A DNA stretch of 64,000 bases from JAQVYB01 sp964490935 (GTDB taxonomy: Bacteria > Verrucomicrobiota > Kiritimatiellia > RZYC01): positions 27,538 to 91,537 of the forward strand of contig CAZBEO010000003.1 of the NCBI GenBank assembly GCA_964490935.1, written 5' to 3'. Under the pieces are notes generated by a model. That model saw only the letters and a program-made list of their open reading frames with translations, did not search any database and was not told where the DNA came from. This document shows positions 1 to 7,472 of this stretch, piece by piece. Made by a program: the position numbers and the translations under genes. Each line of letters starts with the position of its first letter. Within the stretch, counting starts at the first letter, position 1.

Positions 1-515
1 GCCCCGATCGTAATCTCCGGCAGGTCATCGCGCACGCCCGGCGCCGTATCCTTGATATACCAACCCGTCATCGTCACCGGGTTCGGCGCAGGATTATAAA
101 TTTCAAACCACTGATACGCCTTTTCTGCCACCTCATCCGTATTCGTCGTGTGGTAATACACCTCCGTAAGCAGCAGATTCGTTACCGACAACGTCGCGAC
201 GTTGGCCGACAAATCCCAGCTCAATCGTGTGCTGCTGACCACCGGTTCCGCCGCACTGTTCGACAGCACCGAACCATCCGGCAGACGAATCACCGTCGAG
301 TTCGTCACATACACATACTCCGCCGACGGCAATACATTCGTGATCCGCAAATCCGAAAGCACCTCCCCCAAATTGGAAAACTGGTTTGTGATCGTAAGCA
401 CCTCGCACAGCGACGACTCATCCACCGCCGACATTTCATTCAGCGATTGCCCCCAGGTCATCCCCCCGGAAAGACCTGCCAACAACACACACACCACGAA
501 CTTGCCAAACTTCAT
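1..515 (-). CDS. Secreted protein with probable lamin-tail domain (3' end outside window)
   Basis: The reading frame starts at an ATG whose first base is 515 and runs leftward off the window, giving 171 codons without a stop. A GAGG ribosome-binding site lies about 9 bases upstream. The N-terminus (MKFGKFVVCVLLAGLSGG, then a small-residue cleavage site near TWGQS) is a signal peptide. The next ~110 residues alternate short beta-strand-like stretches. From about residue 125 the text LLLTEVYYHTT..YQWFEIYNPAPNPVTMTGWYIKD matches the lamin-tail domain (LTD) pattern, in which an E-IYNP core is followed by GW-I-D. Such proteins are usually secreted or surface-attached. The function is unknown; the LTD call comes from pattern memory, not a search. 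Confidence 0.75.
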   Translation of the reverse strand, partial: MKFGKFVVCVLLAGLSGGMTWGQSLNEMSAVDESSLCEVLTITNQFSNLGEVLSDLRITNVLPSAEYVYVTNSTVIRLPDGSVLSNSAAEPVVSSTRLSWDLSANVATLSVTNLLLTEVYYHTTNTDEVAEKAYQWFEIYNPAPNPVTMTGWYIKDTAPGVRDDLPEITIG

Positions 516-1271
516 AGGAGTACCTCATTTTATCTTGAATGGAACACGCGCCCCATCCCAAATCATCACATCCAGCCCGAATCACGATATTTCGATTCGC
601 CGAAGAAACCTTTTAGCATCCTATTCATTAATAGTGCAAAAACAATCCAGACTAATATCAAGAGCATTCCGGGAGGGCCCGTGTCCCCACGGGCCGTGCG
701 GAGAGTAAGCACACAGGAAGAGCACGAAGCCCAAGAAAAATAAGGAACGATCTGGAGAAAAAGATAAGGACGCTGAGGACAGCATCCCTCCCAAAATTTG
801 CGTCCATTTGCGTCCATTCGCGGGTTCCCCCAGCACTAACGCCGAGTCGCTCCTAATTCTTTGAGTTCTATGCGCTCTTCCAACTTTTTCGTGAAGTCCA
901 TTTCATCAACAGCAAACCTTTTGGAGTGCGTGTGGCCAGGAGGGACGACGCGGCGATAGGACACAATGGCCGCCGCCTCCTTCGTCGTCGTCTGCCGTGC
1001 GGTCAGATATTGCTGTCCCCCTCAAAAGCTGTGCCGCCTCAAAGATACGTTGTCCCAGCACTCCAAAAAATCGGCGAACACATTAAGAATACGCATACTG
1101 CTCCAAAAAATATGTGTAATCTGTGGACAAATAAATATTGATTTCGCCGATGCTGCTCCAGGTCCATTAGCGTCCATTCACAGATTTTCCGTCCATTTGC
1201 CGTTCAATTGATTTGCTATCGTTCGAACTTTTTCCCATAGTTTCTCCCCAAACAACCCGTAGAGGAATGCG
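516..1271. other. Long intergenic region with degenerate repeat fragments
   Basis: No convincing gene is present. The sequence holds pieces of a dispersed repeat family also seen at about 2.8-3.0, 4.7, 11.7, 38.7, 49.1, 57.5 and 61.7 kb. At 795-830 and 1165-1205 there are repeats of GTCCATT(T/C)GCG. At 858-880 there is TTCTTTGAGTTCTATGCGCT, nearly the same as at 38712 and 61685. At about 1115-1130 AATCTGTGGACAA recurs inverted near 49060. Short open frames here have repeat-like composition and no ribosome-binding sites. The promoter of the downstream peptide cassette should lie near the right end, but I could not identify it with confidence. Confidence 0.6.
700..905. repeat. Dispersed degenerate intergenic repeat, copy 1
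   Basis: This is a mosaic of short phrases that recur elsewhere in the window: a GCGTCCATT(T/C)GCG run at about 797-825 (compare 2926-2950) and TTTGAGTTCTATGCGCTCTT at about 860-880 (compare 38712-38735 and 61685-61705). The order and spacing of phrases differ between copies, so it looks like an old, decayed family rather than a recent mobile element. No coding capacity is supported. Confidence 0.6.
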
Positions 1272-1451
1272 ATGATGAAACAAAACGAAGAACAGCTAGT
1301 CGCTAAAAAACCCTATGTTACCCCGCAGATTACCCGAATCAAACTCGACGACAAGCAAGTGGTCGCCATGGCCGTTTGCAAGGACTCCCTCGATAATCCA
1401 AGCTGCGGACAGGACGGCATCACCCCGCTTTTCAATATAGACCTGTCCTGA
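1272..1451 (+). CDS. Putative RiPP precursor peptide, 59 aa, YxxP leader motif
   Basis: This short gene has tandem ATG codons at 1272 and 1275, with AGAGG six bases upstream, and stops at 1449-1451. It ends 8 bases before the HprK-like gene. The product is MMKQNEEQLVAKKPYVTPQI (1-20), then TRIKLDDKQVVAMAVCKDS (21-39), then an acidic tail with a second Cys (C36 and C45). The KPYVTPQI segment fits the YxxP motif that PqqD-like recognition domains bind in lasso-peptide leaders. The charged, Lys-rich N-terminal part looks like a leader, and the Cys-containing part after residue ~31 looks like the core. It sits directly ahead of PqqD-like and radical SAM genes, which supports a modified-peptide role. 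No known precursor family was recognised. A small structural or regulatory protein is the alternative. Confidence 0.72.
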   Translation: MMKQNEEQLVAKKPYVTPQITRIKLDDKQVVAMAVCKDSLDNPSCGQDGITPLFNIDLS

Positions 1452-1459
1452 AATGCTCC

Positions 1460-2470
1460 GTGAACACCCTCACCTTCTCGCTCGCGACCATTCGCTTTGA
1501 ACTGCAATCTGCTGACGACTCCCCGCCGCTGCTGCCCCCCGCCTATGCCCCGTTCATCACCGACTCCGCCGGACCAAACGACGCCGTATATACCGTCAAT
1601 CTAACCGATCCGGCTCTCTTTCCTCCCATTTTCTCCCCCGCGCCCCCGCACCTGCTGTGGGCCTGCGAAACCTGGCGCCTCGGCTATGCCGAAGACCGCG
1701 CCATCACCATCGAAATTCACAACGTCAACACCGACACCTGGGTCCCCGTGGCCCATCTCGCCCCCGACTTCAAAACCGGACGCATCCTGCACCGCTCCGG
1801 ACGCCAGGCACTGCCCGCACCCTTTTCTCTGAACTACCCCATCGATCAGATTCTCGTCGTGAACCGTCTGCTCCATCACCGCGCCGGCCTCGTACACGCT
1901 TCCGCCGTCGTCCTTGACGGCCACGCCTACCTCTTCTGCGGGCCCGCCGACATCGGCAAAACCACCATGGCACGCCTATGGAAACAGTCCGGCGCCCAAG
2001 TGCTTAACGATGACCGCAATATCATACGCCTGACCGACCACACCGTCACCATCAGCCCCTCCCCATGGCACGGCGATCTCAATGAAATCAACCCCATAAC
2101 AGCCCCCCTCAAGGCCATTTTTCACCTCTCACAGGCAAACACCCATCAAATCAATCCCCTCGACCCCGTCACCGCACTCGCTCGCTTGACCGCCACCTCC
2201 GTCGCCCCCTTTTACTTCAAAGAAAGCCTCTCCAAACAGCTCGATACCTGGAGCGAAGTCTGCACCGCCGTACCCTCCTTCTCCCTTGCCTTCACCCCGA
2301 ACGCCAACGTCGTCGATTTCTGCCTCGTCGCCCCCAAAAACAGAGCAAAAACAGAAATTTGTGTTATCACCCCGGATGGGGTGAAGGTATATAGCCCAGG
2401 GTCGGCAGACCCTGGGTTTCTGATTCTCCAAAACCCCATGCACCCCGGAGTGGGTGCGGGAATATCATGA
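1460..2470 (+). CDS. HPr-kinase-like P-loop protein of a peptide-modification cluster
   Basis: The gene starts at GTG 1460, eight bases after the peptide stop; the nearby ATG at 1453 is in another frame and closes quickly. The product has 336 residues. The C-terminal half carries the HprK-type kinase core: VHASAV at 145-150, the P-loop GPADIGKTT at 161-169, acidic pair NDD at 183-185, and SPWHG at 201-205. Relatives phosphorylate the terminal residue of some lasso peptides or occur with PqqD and NTP_transf_5 proteins in exopolysaccharide/exosortase loci. The N-terminal 130 residues are poorly conserved, as usual for this group. From residue ~300 the frame runs into an 89-base repeat that is identical to 4485-4573, so the last ~36 residues (CVITPDGVKVYSPG onward) are translated repeat. 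The native C-terminus has been replaced. The phosphate acceptor is unknown. Confidence 0.8.
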   Translation: MNTLTFSLATIRFELQSADDSPPLLPPAYAPFITDSAGPNDAVYTVNLTDPALFPPIFSPAPPHLLWACETWRLGYAEDRAITIEIHNVNTDTWVPVAHLAPDFKTGRILHRSGRQALPAPFSLNYPIDQILVVNRLLHHRAGLVHASAVVLDGHAYLFCGPADIGKTTMARLWKQSGAQVLNDDRNIIRLTDHTVTISPSPWHGDLNEINPITAPLKAIFHLSQANTHQINPLDPVTALARLTATSVAPFYFKESLSKQLDTWSEVCTAVPSFSLAFTPNANVVDFCLVAPKNRAKTEICVITPDGVKVYSPGSADPGFLILQNPMHPGVGAGIS

Positions 2471-2498
2471 TGAGTCGGTGGCATCCAATTAGGAAATA
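2359..2498. repeat. Palindrome-module repeat, copy 1 (overlaps end of HprK-like gene)
   Basis: Bases 2359-2447 are identical to 4485-4573. The element contains two perfect hairpins: CACCCC-GGAT-GGGGTG, and CCCAGGGTC-GGCA-GACCCTGGG. The right end carries GTCGGTGGCATC at about 2474-2485, a phrase shared with the ends of copies at 4671 and 46689. Translation continues through it from the HprK-like gene to a stop at 2470, and the PqqD ribosome-binding site follows just after it. Confidence 0.85.
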
Positions 2499-2504
2499 TA
2501 TCCC

Positions 2505-2804
2505 ATGAAATACACCCCAAATCCACAAATCATCGTGCGCACCATACGCGGGCAACGCATCCTCGTGCCCATCATGAACGACATGAACGCCCTCGACTCC
2601 CTCTATACCCTCAACGAAACAGCCTCCTTTATCTGGGAAAATGCCTCAAATGGCCGTTCCGACACCGAAATTAGCCAAAAAATGGTCGAATTTTATGAAA
2701 TTGAATCAAAAATAGCCGAAAATGACGTTAAAACCGTCCTTTCCGAGCTGGTCCACCTCGGCGCCCTACTGGAAAACCAAGAAAATGCTTTTTCCAACGA
2801 ATGA
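2505..2804 (+). CDS. PqqD-like peptide-recognition protein, 99 aa
   Basis: The product starts MKYTPNPQIIVRTIRGQRIL. It continues with the PqqD pattern of a short beta-rich N-terminus, LYTLNETASFIWE (39-51), then a helical stretch ending in LSELVHLGALLE (80-91). PqqD-family proteins bind the leader of a precursor peptide and deliver it to a partner radical SAM enzyme. Its place between the HprK-like kinase and the radical SAM gene, downstream of a YxxP peptide, fits that role. The ribosome-binding site AGGAAA lies about 10 bases before the ATG. The length is usual for a stand-alone PqqD protein. Which enzyme it serves (kinase, radical SAM or both) cannot be read from sequence. Confidence 0.85.
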   Translation: MKYTPNPQIIVRTIRGQRILVPIMNDMNALDSLYTLNETASFIWENASNGRSDTEISQKMVEFYEIESKIAENDVKTVLSELVHLGALLENQENAFSNE

Positions 2805-2834
2805 AGAGAGCAACGAATGGAGCACCCCGCCACT

Positions 2835-3010
2835 TTCTTTTTTGCGTCCCCTGCGTTCTTTCGCGGCAATTCTTCTTTCCTTTGTGACTTTGTGGCTTTG
2901 TGTGAGAACCATCCCTCCCAACATTCGCGTCCATTCGCGTCCATTCGCGGTTTTTCTGGAATTTTCTCTCAAATTTCTACATTTTTCGCGATTTTCGTGT
3001 GTTTCGTAGT
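2835..3010. repeat. Dispersed degenerate intergenic repeat, copy 2
   Basis: This copy holds the phrase order TTTTTTGCGTCCCCTGCG, TTCTTTCGCGGCAATTC, CTTTGTGGCTTTGTGTGAG, then three GTCCATTCGCG units and a T-rich tail. The first half is closely matched at 4721-4795. It fills most of the 290-base space between the PqqD-like and radical SAM genes. Its open frames on both strands are by-products of the composition. Confidence 0.75.
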
Positions 3011-3109
3011 CAAATATGCATTTAATTCACGAATTTCTATGCTTTTTTACCAAATTAGCGGTTTTTTGGCCTATTCTTCACAAAACCACAGCTTATGAGA
3101 GATAGCCGC

Positions 3110-4450
3110 ATGAATTGCACCTCAGACCTCCAACTCGGCGAATTGTATCTAAAATGGGCATCCAGCCCTGATTCTACGCCCCGTTTCCCACCCAGCGTCT
3201 CCCTCGAACTCACCACCCGCTGCAACCTCGCCTGCTCCCACTGTTTTTTGCCCCCAAACACAAAAAAACCGGGAGAAACCCTTTCCAAAACCCAATGGAA
3301 CAAAATTCTGGATATTTTAGCCGAAAACGAGGTGCTTTCCCTCTGCCTCACCGGCGGAGAACCCCTTCTGCATCCTGATTTTGACAAAATTTACGAAAAA
3401 TCCATCAAATCCGGCTTTTTAGTCACCCTTTTTACCAATGGAACCCTTCTTTCTGATAAAAAAGCCGATTTTTTGGCAAAACTTCGACCAAAACGCGTCG
3501 AAATCTGTCTCTACAGCCTTGATCCAGCCGTGCACAACGCCATTTGTGGACACAGCGACGCCTTTTCCACCGCGAAACAGGCCATTTTCCGCCTGAAACA
3601 GCGAAATATCCCCGTCACCATCAAATCCATGGTCATGAGAGAGAATTTTTCCGACTTGCCCGCCCTGAAAGCCTGGTGCGCCGATGAAGACATCCCATTC
3701 CGGTACGACGCCCTGATCAATCCCCGCCTCGATGGCGATCCCACCCCCCTCCGCCACCGCATTACCCCCCGCCAATACGCCGAACTCAAGGAGAGGGAAG
3801 AAGACGATAGACTACAGACTTTAGACCATAGACCACAGGAGGGAGACGATAGACCGCAGGAAGAAGACCATAGACCACAGGAGGGAGACGATAGACCGCA
3901 GGAAGAAGACCATAGACCTCAGACTCCCGACCTCCGACCTCTGTCTTCCGACTCCTCTCTTCCTCCTTCCGACTTCTCCCCTCTACCTTCTGACTCCTCT
4001 CTTCTGTCTTCCGACTCCTCTCTTCCTCCTTCCGACCTCCGACCTCCGACTTCCGACTCCTCTCTTCTGACTCCTGACTTCTCTCTTCTGTCTCCTGACT
4101 CCTCTCTTCTGACTCCTGACTTCTCTCTTCCCATCCCCTTGCTTCGTTGCGGAGCCGGAACCGCCTCCGCCCACATCGACGCCACCGGTGCCATGCACCT
4201 ATGCACCATCTGGCGCGATCATCCCTTCCGCCTGCTGGAACGTCCCGCCTCCGAATGGACCTCACACCTAGCCGCCATCAAAGCCATACCTGCACCCGCC
4301 GGGTCCGACTGCAACACCTGCCGCCACCAGACCGACTGCCTGATCTGTCCCGCCCTCTCACGCATGGAAAGCCCCTCTCGCACCGCTGGCTTCCCCGTAC
4401 CCTACCTCTGCGACATCTGCCGCGAACAGGACCACGCACGCACCTCTTGA
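3110..4450 (+). CDS. Radical SAM/SPASM enzyme with repeat-derived linker
   Basis: ATG 3110 is preferred because GAGAG lies ~10 bases upstream; an in-frame ATG at 3095 has no such site. Numbering below is from 3095. The radical SAM cluster motif is TRCNLACSHCF (C43, C47, C50), followed by LTGGEP (85-90) and a standard barrel to about residue 230. A C-terminal SPASM-type domain has CGAG (352), C370, and CNTCRHQTDCLIC (406-418), expected to bind further Fe-S clusters. Between them, residues ~234-346 are low-complexity DHRPQEEDHRPQ and then SDSSLLTPDFSLL repeats, encoded by a dispersed repeat that kept the frame open. Relatives cross-link or epimerise peptides; the YxxP peptide at 1272 is the likely substrate. 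Whether the enzyme still folds around the insertion is uncertain. Confidence 0.85.
   Translation: MNCTSDLQLGELYLKWASSPDSTPRFPPSVSLELTTRCNLACSHCFLPPNTKKPGETLSKTQWNKILDILAENEVLSLCLTGGEPLLHPDFDKIYEKSIKSGFLVTLFTNGTLLSDKKADFLAKLRPKRVEICLYSLDPAVHNAICGHSDAFSTAKQAIFRLKQRNIPVTIKSMVMRENFSDLPALKAWCADEDIPFRYDALINPRLDGDPTPLRHRITPRQYAELKEREEDDRLQTLDHRPQEGDDRPQEEDHRPQEGDDRPQEEDHRPQTPDLRPLSSDSSLPPSDFSPLPSDSSLLSSDSSLPPSDLRPPTSDSSLLTPDFSLLSPDSSLLTPDFSLPIPLLRCGAGTASAHIDATGAMHLCTIWRDHPFRLLERPASEWTSHLAAIKAIPAPAGSDCNTCRHQTDCLICPALSRMESPSRTAGFPVPYLCDICREQDHARTS
3794..4132. repeat. Low-complexity repeat inserted in frame in the radical SAM gene
   Basis: The left part has three near-copies of a GACCATAGACCACAGGA-type unit alternating with GACGATAGACCGCAGGA (about 3825-3930). 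The right part is a C/T-rich run of about 8-base steps around GACTCCTCTCTTC and GACTTCTCTC. All ~339 bases (113 codons) read through without a stop and separate the catalytic barrel from the SPASM domain. The base composition differs sharply from the flanking gene. Confidence 0.8.
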
Positions 4451-4484
4451 CTGGCAACGAACGGCACCACCGCCAAAAGTCCGC

Positions 4485-4685
4485 TTGTGTTATCACCCCG
4501 GATGGGGTGAAGGTATATAGCCCAGGGTCGGCAGACCCTGGGTTTCTGATTCTCCAAAACCCCATGCACCCCGTCTGGGGTGCATGTTGCTTTGTTTGTC
4601 GGCTTCCCGGGGTCCGGTGACCCCGGGCTATTCTCCCCGGCCCCTCCGGGGCCATCATGACGCTGATTTTTGCCGGTGGCATCAA
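4485..4685. repeat. Palindrome-module repeat, copy 2 (full array of hairpins)
   Basis: This is the fullest copy. Successive hairpins are CACCCC/GGGGTG (loop GGAT), CCCAGGGTC/GACCCTGGG (loop GGCA), CATGCACCCC/GGGGTGCATG (loop GTCT, 4564-4587), CCCGGGGTC/GACCCCGGG (loop CGGT, about 4607-4628) and GGCCCC/GGGGCC (loop TCC). It ends in GCCGGTGGCATC near 4671. The first 89 bases are identical to the copy at 2359. It begins 35 bases after the radical SAM stop and might act as a bidirectional terminator, although no T-tract follows. Confidence 0.85.
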
Positions 4686-4720
4686 CGAACGGAATACCTC
4701 TCGGGGAGTACCCGGCTACT

Positions 4721-4800
4721 ATTTTTTTGCGATCCCTGCGGTTTTTCGCGGCAGTTCTTTTTTCCTTCGTGGCTTCGTGGCTTTGTGTGAGAATCTCTTT
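4721..4800. repeat. Dispersed degenerate intergenic repeat, copy 3
   Basis: It matches the first half of the 2835-3010 copy: TTTTTTGCGATCCCTGCGG, TTTTTCGCGGCAGTTC, then CTTCGTGGCTTCGTGGC and TTTGTGTGAGAATCTC. It lies just upstream of tspO and follows directly after the palindrome-module copy, so two repeat families are stacked in one 350-base space. Confidence 0.75.
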
Positions 4801-4852
4801 GTAGACGAATGGACTGAACAAATCAGTGCTTCGTAATAATGCGGAGATCACC

Positions 4853-5347
4853 ATGCAGACCTTTTCAAAACAGAAGCAGTTTCTTGGACTCATCGGCTGG
4901 CTCGTCGTGTGCTTTATTGCGGCAGCCCTTGGCGGGGTGGCTTCCGTGCAGGCCAAGTCCTTCTACGGACAACTGGTGCAGCCTGCCTGGGCACCGCCAG
5001 CCGGGGTCTTTGGTCCGGTCTGGACCGTACTGTACGCCTTGATGGGCCTTGCCGCCTGGTTGGTCTGGCGCAACGGCGGATTCCGGGCCAACCGAACAGC
5101 GCTAATTTTGTTTCTCGCCCAACTCGTTCTCAACGCCCTCTGGACCTGGCTGTTCTTTGCCTGGCAACTGGGCGCTCTGGCATTCATCGAAATCCTGATA
5201 CTATGGCTGCTGATCGTCGCCACGCTCGTAACCTTCGGACGCATCCGTCTGCTTGCCGGCGCCCTGTTCATTCCTTATCTCCTATGGGTCACCTTCGCCG
5301 CCGCCCTCTGCTACGCCGTCTGGCGACTCAACCCCGGAATTTTATGA
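4853..5347 (+). CDS. tspO: TspO/MBR family tryptophan-rich sensory protein
   Basis: The start at 4853 is chosen because GGAG lies 8 bases upstream; an earlier in-frame ATG at 4826 has no site. The 164-residue product has five hydrophobic segments and TspO signatures: a QPAWAPPAGVFGPVWTVLY block after the first loop, ALMGLAAWLVW, then NALWTWLFFAWQLG and a C-terminal PYLLWVTFAAALCYAVWRLN. TspO proteins are inner- or outer-membrane proteins that bind tetrapyrroles and sterol-like ligands and affect porphyrin export or redox stress responses. The length is typical. The gene stands alone between repeat elements and the convergent restriction-modification operon, so context does not define its ligand. 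Confidence 0.92.
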   Translation: MQTFSKQKQFLGLIGWLVVCFIAAALGGVASVQAKSFYGQLVQPAWAPPAGVFGPVWTVLYALMGLAAWLVWRNGGFRANRTALILFLAQLVLNALWTWLFFAWQLGALAFIEILILWLLIVATLVTFGRIRLLAGALFIPYLLWVTFAAALCYAVWRLNPGIL

Positions 5348-5396
5348 TTGAGGTGCGCAAGCAAATGTCATCTTTCCTGTCGACCTATTCCCTGCA

Positions 5397-7472
5397 TTAG
5401 AACGCCACAAGCCGTTCACCCAGCTCTGCACGTAGATTCCACTTCTTCGTTGTATCGAGCGCCTGCTCCAGACAGATAAAGATGCCGCCCATTCCTTTGA
5501 GCGTGGCGACCGTCTGCTCTTTCATGTCGTAGTCGAGACAGACCGTAGCTTCTTTGTTAGAATCCCATGCGCGAAAAACGGTGTTGTCTGTGAACGCGGC
5601 GATGGGCTCCGTTTGGACATCCAGCATGAATCCGTTTTTGAGTAAAACCTCTTGAAGGATTTCTTGTTGCTCAAATTTCATGAGGAAGGCCGCTTCCTTA
5701 TCCCGGATGTACACTTCAAGGGCCTCCAGATTCTCTTCGTCCGATTTCTCGTGATCAGGCTCAAACTCCACGCGAGGGAAACGGGATTTGGCCAGTCGAT
5801 AGACGTTGAACCCTGTGCGGTAACTCTCAGCATGATTATTCAGCCCCGGCAGTTCTTCTTTCGCTTCTGCCGCCGCTGTTGCTGACGATTCGTCGTACTG
5901 CATCACAGCGCGCTTATTTCTCTCAATCGTGATGTCCGAGATTCGCCGATATCCGGCCTTGAAGGCCGGCTTTCCTTCTTCAAGCATTTCCGGTATCTGC
6001 ACAAGAATGAAGGTCCTTGGGCCGCCATTCCGGGCATTGACTGCCATCACCGCCTGACCAGTAGTGCCAGATCCTGCAAAAAAATCGAGAACGAGGTCGC
6101 CGGGTTCAGTCACATACTCAATTAACCTGGCAAGGATTTCGTGGTCTTTTGGATTATCGAAGACCTTGCTTCCCATTAGCTTCTTGAGGTACTTGATGGT
6201 CACTTGGGATTGTTTGTAGAGAACGCTAGGCATGACCTGGATGCCTATGCTTTCTTGTTCATCATCGCCATCCTCGGCATCAACTTCGTCATCGAGAAGC
6301 TCATCAGGAACAACTATCAAATGCGCTTTTCGAAAAGGTGGCTTGTTATGATCCTCTCGGAACACAACAAGTCCAAGGTCAATCTGACGTAGCATTGACT
6401 CTTGAGTGCTGAAACGCCACCCATCAGCAGGTACGGCACAGGGCTTTCCTGTCTCGGGATGAACCACATCGTATCGGGGGCCGTCGCCCCCTGGCCACGA
6501 AATATCTCGATCACGCCATGGACCCCATTTGTCAATCTGCTTGTACCGGGATAGCTTCTTCGCTGGGTGTTTAGTGGGAAGATCCTTGTACCACTGGCGA
6601 AGCTCGGTCTCCATGGCGGCATAGTCCTCTCCGTGAATCTCCTTCAGCATCTGCCATTTCTTGCAGATATCTTTTGCCCCCGGCTTCTGCTCGCGCCAGA
6701 CGGTCTTAACGTCTTTCAGGTGTTGCACGTCTCGTGCATAGCAAACCACATAGTCATGGCCCACGCTGAACAGTTTTGCGTCGTTCTTCCGAGTCTTTTC
6801 CCATGTGAGCTGAGCGATGAAGTTCTCTTCCCCGAATGTTTCGTCACACAGCTTTCGCAAATGGTGAATTTCACTGTCATCAATGGAGATGAAGATCACA
6901 CCGTCTTCACTCAAAAGCTGCCGCGCCAACAACAAACGCGGATAGAGCATGTTCAGCCAGTTCGAATGAAACCGCCCGTCGGCTTTGGTGTTGGTGTCCA
7001 CCTTAACGCCATCACTCGTAACTCCGATATGCTCCCAATAGGTCTGCTTGTCTTCCTTCCACGTGTCGGAGTAGACGAAGTCCTTGTCTTTGTTGTACGG
7101 GGGATCAATGTAGATGCACTTGATCCGGTTGCGATAGGCGGCCAGCAGGCACTTCAGGACTTCGAGGTTCTCCCCCTCGATAATAGCGTTACCCTTGGCA
7201 AGCTCGGGATTCACTGAACGATCCGCATCGTATTCCAGAGACGCGACGGTCGGCGTGAAGGCGTTCCGCTTGGCATTGGATTTCCCGAACCAGCGAAATT
7301 CAAACTTTTCGGACTCGGCCACCAAGTCGGGATCAATCAATCGCTTCAGTTCTTCGGGGTCCAACGCGCCGTCATTGGTGAAGAGATCGGGCATCAGCGC
7401 CTTGAGTTGTTCCAACCGTTCCCGGTTCAAGTCGGGCGTGGTGGGCATTTTTTCCATAATAGCTTGGTTCAT
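5397..7472 (-). CDS. mod: Type III restriction-modification methyltransferase (Mod)
   Basis: The start is the ATG at 7472, which overlaps the upstream stop as ATGA; a longer frame to 7502 lacks this coupling. The product has 691 residues. Motif IV is YIDPPYNKDKD (DPPY at 123-126) and the SAM-binding motif I is LDFFAGSGTTG near residue 466. Motif IV before motif I is the beta-class order of type III Mod proteins, which methylate adenine N6 and carry the target-recognition region between the motifs. Mod acts alone for methylation and with Res for cleavage. It is the last gene of the minus-strand operon res-DUF1016-mod. Length and motifs look intact. The recognition sequence cannot be predicted from the sequence here. 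Confidence 0.95.
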   Translation of the reverse strand: MNQAIMEKMPTTPDLNRERLEQLKALMPDLFTNDGALDPEELKRLIDPDLVAESEKFEFRWFGKSNAKRNAFTPTVASLEYDADRSVNPELAKGNAIIEGENLEVLKCLLAAYRNRIKCIYIDPPYNKDKDFVYSDTWKEDKQTYWEHIGVTSDGVKVDTNTKADGRFHSNWLNMLYPRLLLARQLLSEDGVIFISIDDSEIHHLRKLCDETFGEENFIAQLTWEKTRKNDAKLFSVGHDYVVCYARDVQHLKDVKTVWREQKPGAKDICKKWQMLKEIHGEDYAAMETELRQWYKDLPTKHPAKKLSRYKQIDKWGPWRDRDISWPGGDGPRYDVVHPETGKPCAVPADGWRFSTQESMLRQIDLGLVVFREDHNKPPFRKAHLIVVPDELLDDEVDAEDGDDEQESIGIQVMPSVLYKQSQVTIKYLKKLMGSKVFDNPKDHEILARLIEYVTEPGDLVLDFFAGSGTTGQAVMAVNARNGGPRTFILVQIPEMLEEGKPAFKAGYRRISDITIERNKRAVMQYDESSATAAAEAKEELPGLNNHAESYRTGFNVYRLAKSRFPRVEFEPDHEKSDEENLEALEVYIRDKEAAFLMKFEQQEILQEVLLKNGFMLDVQTEPIAAFTDNTVFRAWDSNKEATVCLDYDMKEQTVATLKGMGGIFICLEQALDTTKKWNLRAELGERLVAF

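Noticed and set aside
2722..3098. Overlapping short frames between the PqqD-like and radical SAM genes
   Set aside because: They translate the dispersed repeat on both strands; the same phrases recur in other intergenic regions.
3786..4265. Minus-strand 159-codon frame in the radical SAM gene
   Set aside because: It is the reverse reading of the low-complexity insertion (YRLPPVVYGLL text).
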